From positions 1,324,501 to 1,388,500 of the forward strand of contig CP077096.1 of NCBI GenBank assembly GCA_014268975.2: 64,000 bases of DNA, in the 5' to 3' direction. A model generated the notes under the pieces. The model did no database searches. It had not been told where the DNA came from and saw nothing but the letters and a program-made list of their open reading frames with translations. Below, piece after piece: positions 21,724-30,388 of the stretch. Position 1 is the first letter of the stretch, and each line of letters opens with the position of its first letter. The position numbers and the translations under genes were made by a program. The stretch is from Pseudomonas wayambapalatensis (GTDB lineage Bacteria > Pseudomonadota > Gammaproteobacteria > Pseudomonadales > Pseudomonadaceae).

Positions 21724-23032
21724 GCAGAGCCTTGCCCAACGCATCATCATTGCCTTTGCACTGATGAGCGCACTGGTTGCCGGTGCGTTTGCCTTCGGTA
21801 TCGTCGCCACTGTTCACCTGGTCGAAGAGCGTCTGATTTCCTCGGTGCTGGGGGGCGATCTGCAGCGCCTGCTGCGCATGGACAGCGTCAGTGACTGGAG
21901 CCATCGCCCGCGCCCTGACCAGTTGTTCTACTTCAGCGGTGGTCGCGATGATTTCGAGTTGCCCAAGGACCTGCGGCATCTCGATGCCGGGTTCCACGAA
22001 GTGTTCCGTGACCAGCTCTCCTACCACGCCATGGTCGAGGTCGTGGACGGTCGTCACTATGTACTGTTGCAGGACCAGAGCGATTTCGAGGAGCGCGAGC
22101 GGGTGCTGTTCGCCGTGGTGGTCGTGGGCTTCCTGCTCAGCCTGGTGCTGGCGGCCTTCCTTGGCTGGTTGCTGGCGCGACGGGTCATGGCGCCAGTGAT
22201 TCGCCTGGCGCGGCAAGTCCGCCATCGTGACCAGTTGCTCGGGTTGGCGCCGCCGCTGGCGCCGGACTATGCCGCCGACGAAGTGGGGCAGTTGGCGGTG
22301 GCTTTCGACGACACCCTGGGCCGCTTGCGCGATGCGCTGACCCGCGAGCGACTGTTCACCAGCGATGTCAGCCATGAACTGCGCACCCCACTGATGGTGC
22401 TGGCAACCTCCTGCGAACTGCTGATGGAGAACACCAGCCTGGACAGCCGGTCACGTGCCCAGGTGGAACGGATCGCCCGCGCCACCGAGGAGATGCGCGA
22501 GCTGGTCAAGACTTTCCTCATGCTGGCCCGGGCCCAGCGTGACGAAGGCGCGGTGGCCTCGAGGGCCAGCCTGCGCGAGGTGGCTGATGACCTGATCGGC
22601 GTCTGGCGCGATACCATCGAGCAGAAGGGCCTGACGCTTTACTACGATGGCCGTGTCAGTGCCAGCCCGACCTTGTACAACGCCACCTTCCTGCAATCGG
22701 TGATGGGCAACCTGCTGCGCAACGCAGCGCATTACACCGATACCGGTTATATCCGCCTGAGCCTGGAGGCCCATGGTTTCAGTGTCGAGGACAGTGGCGT
22801 GGGCATTCCCGAGGAACAGCGCGAGGCAATGTTCAAACCTTTCGTGCGCGGTGACGAGCGGCGTGGCGAAGGGCTCGGCCTGGGGCTTTCGCTGGTGCAG
22901 CGGATCTGTGACGACCAAGGCTGGCGCGTGACCCTGACCGCCACCTCGCCCCACGGCTGCCGCTTCCAGGTGGACCTGAGCCAGGGCACCGCGCTGTCGC
23001 ATGAGCAGGAAACCGATGCCACGTTGCAGTAG
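21713..23032 (+). CDS. colS: Sensor histidine kinase ColS
   Basis: A 439-residue membrane sensor kinase. TM1 is near residues 10-33, then a periplasmic loop of about 100 residues, then TM2 near 132-155. HAMP, HisKA (SDVSHELRTPL, His221) and HATPase (GNLLRNAAHY, DSGVGIP, GEGLGLGLSLV) follow. The periplasmic part contains His35, Glu38, Glu96 and a Glu126-x-x-Glu129 (ExxE) pair. In P. putida the ColS ExxE motif is reported to bind iron/zinc. The ATG at 21713 lies inside colR, so translation is coupled. The start fits the family (MEFKQSLAQR). Confidence 0.93.
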   Translation: MEFKQSLAQRIIIAFALMSALVAGAFAFGIVATVHLVEERLISSVLGGDLQRLLRMDSVSDWSHRPRPDQLFYFSGGRDDFELPKDLRHLDAGFHEVFRDQLSYHAMVEVVDGRHYVLLQDQSDFEERERVLFAVVVVGFLLSLVLAAFLGWLLARRVMAPVIRLARQVRHRDQLLGLAPPLAPDYAADEVGQLAVAFDDTLGRLRDALTRERLFTSDVSHELRTPLMVLATSCELLMENTSLDSRSRAQVERIARATEEMRELVKTFLMLARAQRDEGAVASRASLREVADDLIGVWRDTIEQKGLTLYYDGRVSASPTLYNATFLQSVMGNLLRNAAHYTDTGYIRLSLEAHGFSVEDSGVGIPEEQREAMFKPFVRGDERRGEGLGLGLSLVQRICDDQGWRVTLTATSPHGCRFQVDLSQGTALSHEQETDATLQ

Positions 23033-23101
23033 AAATCGGGGCAGTACTACGGCCCCGATACAGAATGTTGTGTAATGCGTCGTAAGAATTAACCCTTTCG
23101 T

Positions 23102-23117
23102 GTGACAGTTTTTTCAC
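23102..23117 (+). promoter_or_regulatory. ColR-box-like site upstream of methyltransferase operon
   Basis: GTGACAGTTTTTTCAC fits all but the first position of the pattern YYNASNNYTTTTTCAC. It lies 67 bases before the methyltransferase ATG, after the colS stop, and would let ColR drive the methyltransferase-inaA-small protein operon. Confidence 0.6.
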
Positions 23118-23183
23118 ATGGCGATGACCTGATGCCAACGCTTGCCGACCTAATGTGGTCGGCATTGAGTCAGGAGATGTCCC

Positions 23184-23864
23184 ATGCGTAGCCCTATCAA
23201 ACTCGAGTTTTCCGAAAAGTACGATCAGCAGCACGCCCGTGAGTACTTCATCAAGCATCAGGATGGCCTGGCCCGTCGCCTTTCCCACACCCGTGACGAG
23301 CAGCTTGCTCGCCGCGCCCTGACGCTCGCCGGTGAGCCGGGCCTGGTACTCGACCTGCCATGCGGCGCCGGCCGTTTCTGGCCTTTGCTGGCAGAAAAAC
23401 CCAACCGCGTGATCATTGGCGCCGACAATTCCGCCGCGATGATCGAGACAGCCTGTGCGTCGCAACCGCCAGCCGTGGTCGAGCGGGTACGCCCCTTGCA
23501 GACCTCAGCCTTTGCCATCGACCTGCCGGACAACTCGGTAGACAGCATTTTCTGCATGCGATTGTTCCACCACATCGGTGATCCGGCCCATCGCAAGACA
23601 ATTCTTTCTGAATTTCAAAGAGTTAGCCGCGATAGTGTGATCCTGTCGTTGTGGGTGGATGGCAATTTCAAGGCATGGCGTCGCAAGAAGCTCGAACAAC
23701 GACGCAGCGCCAAGGCGGAGCAGGACAGTTACCAGAATCGCTTTGTGTTACCTGCTGCTACGGTTGAAGAAGAATTTGTGACAGCAGGCTTCAGGATTCA
23801 GGAACGTCTCGACTTCCTGCCGTTCTATGCCATGTGGCGAGTCTATGTATTGCGAAAGGGGTGA
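23184..23864 (+). CDS. SAM-dependent methyltransferase of the ColRS locus
   Basis: A 226-residue class I methyltransferase. Motif I is VLDLPCGAGRFW near residue 56 and the acidic residue after beta-2 is in IIGADNSAAM. A third conserved segment is MRLFHHIGDP. There is no membrane segment, so it is cytoplasmic. The substrate is unknown. Position and size match the P. putida gene called orf222, a known ColR target next to colRS. CAGGAGATG precedes the ATG. It starts the three-gene operon with the InaA-like kinase. Confidence 0.88.
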   Translation: MRSPIKLEFSEKYDQQHAREYFIKHQDGLARRLSHTRDEQLARRALTLAGEPGLVLDLPCGAGRFWPLLAEKPNRVIIGADNSAAMIETACASQPPAVVERVRPLQTSAFAIDLPDNSVDSIFCMRLFHHIGDPAHRKTILSEFQRVSRDSVILSLWVDGNFKAWRRKKLEQRRSAKAEQDSYQNRFVLPAATVEEEFVTAGFRIQERLDFLPFYAMWRVYVLRKG

Positions 23865-23871
23865 GGGATCC

Positions 23872-24573
23872 ATGGCAACAACTCAGGGGCAGGTGTCGCA
23901 ATTCGACTTCTACTGGCAACAGCAGGGGGAATGGGTCGAGGAGCCCAATCAGCGACGTGGCGGCGAAAGTGGCGTGCAACGCCTGGATGATGGCAACGGC
24001 CACCTGCTCTATGCCAAGCGCCAGGTCGGGCACATCTACCGCAGCCTGCTGCATCCTTTTGGTCGGCCCACGGTGTTGCGAGAGCTGGACGCCCTGAACA
24101 GTTTCGAGCAGTTGGGGGTTCGGGTGCCGCGCATCGTCTTTGCTGGTGCCGAGCGCGACGCCGAGCACCAATGGCGGGCACTGCTGGTCAGTGAAGCGCT
24201 GGATGGATTCGTCGATCTCGACACCTGGCACGCCCAGGGCGCCCGTGAGCATTACCCGCAGGTGCTGCATGAGCGCATGCTCAAGGACCTGGCTGACAAT
24301 CTGGCGCGGATGCATCTGGGCCACTGGCAGCACGGCTGCCTGTACGGCAAGCATGTGTTCGTCAAGGTGAGCGGCGAAGGCGAGCAGGCGCGGGCCGAAG
24401 TGGCTCTGCTGGACCTGGAGAAGTGCCGCCGCCGCATCAGTTGCCAGCGCGCGGCCTACAACGACCTGCGCCAGCTGCGCCGCCATTCGTCGTTCAATGA
24501 AGCGGAGTGGCAAACCTTGCTCTACTTTTATGAGAGGGCGTTTGGCAGCGCTGTCAAAGGGTTAGGTCGATGA
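23872..24573 (+). CDS. inaA: InaA family lipopolysaccharide kinase-like protein
   Basis: A 233-residue protein of the InaA/WaaP-like kinase fold. Visible parts are the lysine-containing strand GHLLYAKRQVGHIYR, the catalytic loop LADNLARMHLGHWQHGCLYG, with the YGKHVFVK strand after it, and the metal-binding Asp in VALLDLEKCRR. The family phosphorylates lipopolysaccharide core sugars or related envelope targets. The ATG at 23872 has GTGAGGG upstream; the upstream ATGs overlap the methyltransferase. Seven bases separate it from the methyltransferase stop, and it overlaps the next gene by four bases. Confidence 0.88.
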   Translation: MATTQGQVSQFDFYWQQQGEWVEEPNQRRGGESGVQRLDDGNGHLLYAKRQVGHIYRSLLHPFGRPTVLRELDALNSFEQLGVRVPRIVFAGAERDAEHQWRALLVSEALDGFVDLDTWHAQGAREHYPQVLHERMLKDLADNLARMHLGHWQHGCLYGKHVFVKVSGEGEQARAEVALLDLEKCRRRISCQRAAYNDLRQLRRHSSFNEAEWQTLLYFYERAFGSAVKGLGR

Positions 24574-24806
24574 AACTAGAAATAGCTCGAGCTTTGTTCC
24601 TGGTGGCCGCGCTTGGCGTGACCAGCGTGGCCGTGGCGGCCTGGGAGGTGCCACGGCCGATCGTGTTCAGCAAGAGCGACGCGGCGGGGCAGTGTGCCAC
24701 ACCGCGGGTGACAAAGCCGGAGCAGGCGCAGGCCCAGGCTCAGCCGGATCATGACTTGCTGTTGTTCCTGTTTGGGATGCGCCAGGGGCTGCGGCCGTTT
24801 GGCTGA
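24570..24806 (+). CDS. Small exported protein of the ColR operon
   Basis: A 78-residue protein starting at an ATGA overlap with inaA, so its translation is probably coupled to it. Residues 1-23 look like a Sec signal peptide (MKLEIARALFLVAALGVTSVAVAA). The mature part of about 55 residues has one Cys, a Gln/Ala repeat (EQAQAQAQ) and a hydrophobic LLLFLFGMRQGL stretch. I do not recognise a domain. Operon membership suggests an envelope function under ColRS. A similar small ORF sits at this place in P. putida, as I recall. Confidence 0.75.
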   Translation: MKLEIARALFLVAALGVTSVAVAAWEVPRPIVFSKSDAAGQCATPRVTKPEQAQAQAQPDHDLLLFLFGMRQGLRPFG

Positions 24807-24818
24807 GCCATCGAACAC

Positions 24819-24842
24819 AAGGCCCCGCAGAAGCGGGGCCTT
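24819..24842. terminator. Bidirectional terminator between ColR operon and RND genes
   Basis: Perfect arms aaggccccgc / gcggggcctt with an agaa loop lie between convergent genes. A ttgttgttt tract follows on the plus strand. Confidence 0.85.
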
Positions 24843-24853
24843 GTTGTTTCTGG

Positions 24854-27800
24854 CTAATGGGTTTGTCGTCTTTCCGGGCGTGGGGTTGTGCCGTCCATCC
24901 CTTGGCGCTCGTCCGCCGCCGTCCGATGCGCCAGCAAGGTGTACACGCAGGGCAGTACGAACAAGGTAAACAGCGTGCCGATCGACATGCCGGTGGCAAT
25001 CACGATACCGATGTCGAACCGGCTCACTGCGCCGGCACCCGTTGCCAGGATCAGTGGCACCATGCCGAATACCATTGCAGCGGTGGTCATCAGCACCGGC
25101 CGTAGACGGATCGCTGCGGCTTCCTCGATCGCCTCGCGCACCCCCAGGCCCTTTTCCTCGCGCAGCTGGTTGGCGAACTCGACGATCAGGATGCCGTGCT
25201 TGCTGATCAGCCCGATCAATGTCACCAGCCCGACCTGGGTGTAGATGTTCATGCTCGAGACGCCGAGAAACAGCGGCAGCAGTGCGCCACAGATCGACAG
25301 CGGCACGGTCACCAGAATCACCAGTGGATCGCGGAAGCTTTCGAACTGTGCGGCCAGCACCAGGAAGATGATCGCCAGGGCCAGACCGAAGGTCACCCAC
25401 AGGGCACTGCCTTCCTGGACGAACTGCCGCGCGGCGCCGGCATAGTCGAAGGCAAAGCCCTCCGGTGCCTCCTCGCGGGCGATGTTGCGGATGGTATCCA
25501 GCGCCTCGCCCATGCTGACCATAGGTACACCCTGGATGATCGCCGAGTTCAACTGCTGGAACTGGTTGAGCTGCCGCGGTCGGGCACGTTCGCTGAGGGT
25601 GATCAGGGTCGACAGGGGCAATAACTGGCCCTGATCGTTCTTCACGTAATAGTTGTTCAGCCAGCCGGCGTTGTCGCGGTAGGCCCGTTCGACCTGGGCG
25701 ATCACCTTGTAGCTGCGCCCTTCGAGGGTGAAACGGTTGATCTCCGCCTCGCCCAGCAGGGTGGCCAGCGTGCCACCGAGGGTGTCCATCGACACCCCCA
25801 TCTGCGCCGCCTTGGCCCGGTCGATATCGACCACCACTTCGGGCTTGTCGAAGGCCAGGTCGATGTCGAGGAAGGCGAACTTGCCCGAGGCCTGGGCGCG
25901 CTCCTTGACGCGCTGGGCCACCTCCAGCAGGGCAGGGTAGTCGCCTGCAGTGTTGAGCACGAACTGGAACGGCAGGCCTTCGCCAGTACCCGGCAACGAT
26001 GGCAGGTTGAAGCCGAAGATCTGCAGCCCGCCGATGTCCTCGAGCTTGGCCTGCACCAGCGGCAGCAGTTGCATCTGCGTACGTTCGCGCTCGTTCCAGG
26101 GCTTGAGCAGAAAGCCGCCAATGCCGCTTTGTACCCCATTGAAACCGTTGATCTGGAACGAGGAGTAATACTCGGGGAAGGTCTTGAACAGTGGTGTGAA
26201 ACGGTCGGTATAGGCGTTGAGGTAATCCAGGTTGGCCGGCTGCGGCGAGCTGCTCATCATGAAGATCACCCCCTGGTCTTCGTTGGGCGCCAGCTCGTTC
26301 TGGGTGAACTTGAGCAGTACCGGGATCAGGCACAGGATGATCACGGCGAAGACGATGACCACCGGGCGGCTGTCGAGGGTGCCGTGCAGCAGGCGCTGGT
26401 AACGCACTTTCAGGCGCTCGAAGATCTGGTCCAGGCGATGGGCCAGGCCTTTCTCGCTCTGCTCGGGGCGCAGCAGCAGGGCGCACATCATCGGTGACAG
26501 GGTCAGGGCAACGATTCCGGAGATCACCACCGCACCCGCCAGGGTCAGGGCGAACTCCTTGAACAGCGCGCCGGTCAGCCCGGTGAGGAAGCCGATCGGT
26601 GCGTACACCGCCGCAAGGGTGATGGTCATCGACACCACCGGCATGGCGATTTCCCGCGCGCCTTCGAGGGCGGCGTCGAACGGCGTCTTGCCCTCCTCGA
26701 TATGGCGGTGGATGTTCTCCACCACGACGATCGCGTCGTCCACCACCAGGCCGATGGCCAGCACCATGGCCAGCAAGGTCAGCAGGTTCAGCGAATACCC
26801 CATCATCTGCATGAAGAACAGCACGCCGATCATCGACAGCGGGATGGTGATCACCGGGATCAGCACCGAGCGCAGCGCACCGAGGAACAGGAACACCACG
26901 ACGATGACGATCAGCACCGCTTCGCCGAGGGTCTTGATCACTTCATCGATGGAAGCCTGGATGAACAGCGTGGCGTCGTAGGCGATGGAGACTTTCAGTG
27001 CCGAGGGCAACTGGCTTTGCAGGTCCGGCATGATTCGCCGCACCTCCTTGATCACCTCCAGCGGGTTGGCCGAAGGCGTGGCCTTTATGCCAATATAGAC
27101 AGACGGGATGCCGTCGAAGGAACTGACCGTGTCGTAGTTCTCCGCGCCCATCTCGATGCGCGCCACATCGCCGAGCAGCACACGACTGTCGCCGACGGTC
27201 TTGACCGGCAGGGCGGCGAAGGCTTCGGCGGACTTCAGTTCGGTGGTGGCATTGACGCTGGTGACCACGTATTCGCCCTTCACCTCGCCGGCGGCAGCCA
27301 GGAAGTTGTAGCGGCGCACCGCGCTGGTCACGTCGGTGGCCGAAAGGCCGAACCCGGCCAGCTTCACCGGGTCGACCCAGATGCGCATGGCGAACACCTG
27401 ATTGCCGAGGATTTCGGCTTCGGCCATGCCCGGCAGGGTCGCAAGCTTGGGCTGGATGACCCGTGACAGGTAGTCGGTGATCTGCGGGTTGCTCATCTCG
27501 CTGCTGTAGAAGCTGATGTACATCAGCGCCGAGGCATCGGCGGCTTCCTTGCTCAGGACCGGGTCTTCGGAGTCCTGCGGCAGCTTGTTGCGCACCTCGT
27601 TGGCCTTGGCCAGCAGTTGGGTGAACAGGCGATCCGTGTCGGCACCGATGCGCGCGTAGACCGAGATCACCGAAAAGTTCTGACGGCTCACCGAGGTCAT
27701 GTAGTCGATGCCGTCGGCGCTGGCCAGGCTCTGCTGCAGCGGTTGGGTGATGTAGCCCTGGATGGTCTCGGCGTTGGCACCGGGGTAGGCGGTGGTTACC

Positions 27801-27937
27801 GTGATCAGGGCGTTTTCCATCTGCGGGTACTGGCGGATCTGTAGCTTGCTCCAGGCCTGGAAGCCGAGCAGCAGGATCAGCAGGCTGACCACGCTGGCGA
27901 GCACGGGGCGGCGGATGAACGGGTCGGTGAATGCCAT
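24854..27937 (-). CDS. mexW: RND multidrug efflux permease, MexW-like
   Basis: A 1027-residue inner-membrane RND pump. It starts MAFTDPFIRRPVLASV, which is the usual RND N-terminus with TM1, and it has two large periplasmic loops. TM4 carries the proton-relay pair GLVVDDAIVVVENIHRH. Two 6-TM halves are complete. The ATG at 27937 is 13 bases after the adaptor stop, so the two are an operon. No outer-membrane channel gene follows, as for P. aeruginosa MexVW, which uses OprM. The mexW name rests on size and gene order (next to icmP, bifA and sodB); substrates are not predictable here. Confidence 0.85.
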   Translation of the reverse strand: MAFTDPFIRRPVLASVVSLLILLLGFQAWSKLQIRQYPQMENALITVTTAYPGANAETIQGYITQPLQQSLASADGIDYMTSVSRQNFSVISVYARIGADTDRLFTQLLAKANEVRNKLPQDSEDPVLSKEAADASALMYISFYSSEMSNPQITDYLSRVIQPKLATLPGMAEAEILGNQVFAMRIWVDPVKLAGFGLSATDVTSAVRRYNFLAAAGEVKGEYVVTSVNATTELKSAEAFAALPVKTVGDSRVLLGDVARIEMGAENYDTVSSFDGIPSVYIGIKATPSANPLEVIKEVRRIMPDLQSQLPSALKVSIAYDATLFIQASIDEVIKTLGEAVLIVIVVVFLFLGALRSVLIPVITIPLSMIGVLFFMQMMGYSLNLLTLLAMVLAIGLVVDDAIVVVENIHRHIEEGKTPFDAALEGAREIAMPVVSMTITLAAVYAPIGFLTGLTGALFKEFALTLAGAVVISGIVALTLSPMMCALLLRPEQSEKGLAHRLDQIFERLKVRYQRLLHGTLDSRPVVIVFAVIILCLIPVLLKFTQNELAPNEDQGVIFMMSSSPQPANLDYLNAYTDRFTPLFKTFPEYYSSFQINGFNGVQSGIGGFLLKPWNERERTQMQLLPLVQAKLEDIGGLQIFGFNLPSLPGTGEGLPFQFVLNTAGDYPALLEVAQRVKERAQASGKFAFLDIDLAFDKPEVVVDIDRAKAAQMGVSMDTLGGTLATLLGEAEINRFTLEGRSYKVIAQVERAYRDNAGWLNNYYVKNDQGQLLPLSTLITLSERARPRQLNQFQQLNSAIIQGVPMVSMGEALDTIRNIAREEAPEGFAFDYAGAARQFVQEGSALWVTFGLALAIIFLVLAAQFESFRDPLVILVTVPLSICGALLPLFLGVSSMNIYTQVGLVTLIGLISKHGILIVEFANQLREEKGLGVREAIEEAAAIRLRPVLMTTAAMVFGMVPLILATGAGAVSRFDIGIVIATGMSIGTLFTLFVLPCVYTLLAHRTAADERQGMDGTTPRPERRQTH

Positions 27938-27950
27938 GCCAGCCTCCGCG

Positions 27951-29081
27951 TCAGTGGGTGGCAGCCGCGCCTTGGGCGTCGGCGGGCGACAGGGGCGGGT
28001 CCTGGCTGATGCGTATCGCAGCGCCGGGGCTGAGTTTGAGCTGTCCGGCAGTGACCACCTGCTCGCCGGCCTGCAGCCCCTTGCGCACCACCACCACGCC
28101 ATCGCGGCGCTCGCCGGTCTGTACGGTGCGCTGTTCGGCAACCAGTTGTGTCTGGCCATCGTCGGCCTTCTTCTCGCCGACCACATACACCGAGTTGCCG
28201 TAGAGGGTGTAGGTGACCGCGCTCTCCGGCACCACCACCTGCAATTGCGGGTCGGGCAGCAGCACCAGCAGGCTGGCGAACATGCCCGGTAGCAGCTTGC
28301 CGTCCGGGTTGGCCAGGGTGGCGCGCAGCAGCAGGTTGCGCGTACTTTCCTCGACCTTGGGATTGATCGCGCTGAGGCGGGCGGGGAAGGTCTGGCCGGG
28401 GAAGGCCGCCACCTGCACCAGCACCTGCTGGCCGAGGGACAACTGTGGCAGTGCCTGTTCGGGCACGTTGAAGTCGACGTAGAGGCTGGAAAGGTCCTGC
28501 AGCGTGGCAATCACCGTGCCGCTGGCCAGATAGTCGCCGACATCCACCTGGCGAATGCCGATGGTGCCGCTGAACGGCGCCTTCATGCTTTTTTTGGCCA
28601 GCGAGGCCTTGAGCTGTTCGACCACGGCCTGGTTGCGCCGGTACTGGGCGGTGAGGCGGTCGAACTCACCGCGGGAGATGGCCGAGTCGCCTACCAACTG
28701 GCTGCCGCGGCCGAAATCGACCTTGGCCAGGCCCAGGTCGGCCTGGGCGGTGCCCAGCAGCGCGGCCTCCTGTTCGCTGTCCAGTTCGAGCAGCAGTTGC
28801 CCGACCTTGACCTGTTGCCCGGAATCGAAAAGCAGGCGCTTGACCGTTCCGGCCACTTCCAGGCTGAGCTCGACGCCCTGCAGCGCCTTGAGGCTGCCGA
28901 CCGCGGGCAGGCGCTCCTGCCACTGGCGTTGTTCGGCCTTGGCGGCGGCGACGCTGATCGCGGGTTTGGGGGCGGAAAAGACCTGGATCTGGCGGTAGAT
29001 CGAAAAGGCCTTGATGCCCCCCAGGGCGAGCACGATCAGCAGCACCACGGCCAACATGATCAGCATGCGGCGGCGTAGCAT
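27951..29081 (-). CDS. mexV: RND efflux periplasmic adaptor, MexV-like
   Basis: A 376-residue membrane fusion protein, the length recalled for MexV. An N-terminal membrane anchor (MLIMLAVVLLIVLALGGI) is followed by the lipoyl-like half domains (VELSLEVAGTVKRLLFDSGQQV and later APFSGTIGIRQVDVGDY, each well conserved). A coiled-coil hairpin lies near residues 110-165 and a beta-barrel domain after it. It bridges the pump to an outer-membrane channel. It is the first gene of the two-gene operon. Confidence 0.85.
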   Translation of the reverse strand: MLRRRMLIMLAVVLLIVLALGGIKAFSIYRQIQVFSAPKPAISVAAAKAEQRQWQERLPAVGSLKALQGVELSLEVAGTVKRLLFDSGQQVKVGQLLLELDSEQEAALLGTAQADLGLAKVDFGRGSQLVGDSAISRGEFDRLTAQYRRNQAVVEQLKASLAKKSMKAPFSGTIGIRQVDVGDYLASGTVIATLQDLSSLYVDFNVPEQALPQLSLGQQVLVQVAAFPGQTFPARLSAINPKVEESTRNLLLRATLANPDGKLLPGMFASLLVLLPDPQLQVVVPESAVTYTLYGNSVYVVGEKKADDGQTQLVAEQRTVQTGERRDGVVVVRKGLQAGEQVVTAGQLKLSPGAAIRISQDPPLSPADAQGAAATH

Positions 29082-29197
29082 GGTCCGGTTCCTTGGATGT
29101 GATTGTTATGGGTATGGCACGAACACGGGCGATCCTGCCCACGTGCGGATGAAGGCAAGTATTGACTGTTTTTCGGGAAGTGGGAGATCTATCGACT

Positions 29198-29270
29198 GGG
29201 CAGGGCGAGCCTGCTCCCACCACCCGTGGATGCCGGGCCTGTGGGAGCGGGCTCGTCCCGCGATAGGGCC
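29198..29270. repeat. REP pair between mexV and DUF1513 gene
   Basis: Arms with cagggcgagcctgctcccac and gtgggagcgggctcgtcc face each other around 29221-29240. The right arm runs on into cgcgatagggcc, the form also seen at 48342-48438. It lies upstream of the mexVW operon and after the DUF1513 gene stop. Confidence 0.75.
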
Positions 29271-29288
29271 GGTGTGGCCAGTGCTGAA

Positions 29289-30386
29289 TCAGACCAGATG
29301 CAGGTGATTGTCCCAAAGCCCGGATGGCAGATTCATGGGCTGCCCGACCAGCTCTGCCTTGCGGCAGTCGTAATAGCGGCAGCGCCCCTGCCCGGAGGTG
29401 ACGACGAAGCCGTCCTTGACCGCGCCGACCCCGGCGCAGTCGGGCATCGGTGCATCGAGTTTCACCGCGCCGCTGTCCAGGTCCCAGATGAACAGGCGGT
29501 TGGCCCGCGGTGCAGTCAGTGCCACCAGGCGCAGGTCACTGTGCACGGCGACGCTGGCGGTGTACTGGGCCATGGACTGCAACTGATGCTCCGGCACCGG
29601 GAACGGCTTGAATGCCTCGCCCGGGCGTTTGATCGCCAGCAGTTCGGCGGTTTCTTCAGAACCTCCCATGAACTGCTGGCAGGCAAGGACGGTGCCGTCG
29701 TTGCCCACCGCGAGATGGCGCACGCTGTTCATCTGCTGGGCCAGCGTCTCCTTGCTAAGCAGCGTGCCATCACGCTGCATCAGCACCAGGCTCGGCTCCA
29801 TGGCGTCGAGGTTCATCTCTACCCGGCTTTCGGCCTCGGTGCGGATGCCTCCGTTGGCCACCACCAGGGTTTCGCCGTCGGGCATCCAGGCCACCTCATG
29901 GGGGCCGACGCCATGGGTGGAGATCTCTCCGCTGTGTACCAGGCGCTGACCCTCGAAGCGGTAGACGCCGAGCACCCCGCGCCCGGGGTCGGTGGTGTCG
30001 TTTTCGGTGGCGTATAGCCATTCGCCATCCTTGTGGATGACCGCATGGCCGTAGAAGTGCCGGTTCGGTTGCGAGGTGAGCGTCTGCAGCAGACGCCCGT
30101 CGCGCAGGTCGATCAGGTAGCTTTCGGTACCCGGGCGACGGGCGACGAACAGGGCGATCGGCTGCTCGGGGTGATGGATGATCGCATGGCAACGCTGGGC
30201 CACCTGGGTGGCGAACACCTGGGTACCGTCGAGGCGGTAGCCTACGGCATGGTGGCCGCCATCGGCATCGTCACGCGCCGACAGCAGCAGGGGCTCGCTG
30301 CCCTTGTTGCGCAGCAGGGTCCAGCCGCCGAGCGTCAGGGCGCTGAGCAGCACGCTACCGAGTTTGAGGGCCTGGCGTCGCAGCAT
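29289..30386 (-). CDS. DUF1513 protein of the imelysin iron cluster
   Basis: A 365-residue exported protein of the DUF1513 family. A twin-arginine-like signal (MLRRQALKLGSVLLSALTLGG) is followed by a domain that looks like a seven-bladed beta propeller (HAIIHHPEQPIALFVARRPG, FYGHAVIHKDGEWLYATEND, GPHEVAWMPDGETLVVANGG). Its ATG is two bases after the imelysin stop, so they are an operon. DUF1513 genes accompany imelysin and DUF1111 genes widely, mostly under Fur. The activity is unknown. Confidence 0.9.
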   Translation of the reverse strand: MLRRQALKLGSVLLSALTLGGWTLLRNKGSEPLLLSARDDADGGHHAVGYRLDGTQVFATQVAQRCHAIIHHPEQPIALFVARRPGTESYLIDLRDGRLLQTLTSQPNRHFYGHAVIHKDGEWLYATENDTTDPGRGVLGVYRFEGQRLVHSGEISTHGVGPHEVAWMPDGETLVVANGGIRTEAESRVEMNLDAMEPSLVLMQRDGTLLSKETLAQQMNSVRHLAVGNDGTVLACQQFMGGSEETAELLAIKRPGEAFKPFPVPEHQLQSMAQYTASVAVHSDLRLVALTAPRANRLFIWDLDSGAVKLDAPMPDCAGVGAVKDGFVVTSGQGRCRYYDCRKAELVGQPMNLPSGLWDNHLHLV

Positions 30387-30388
30387 GA

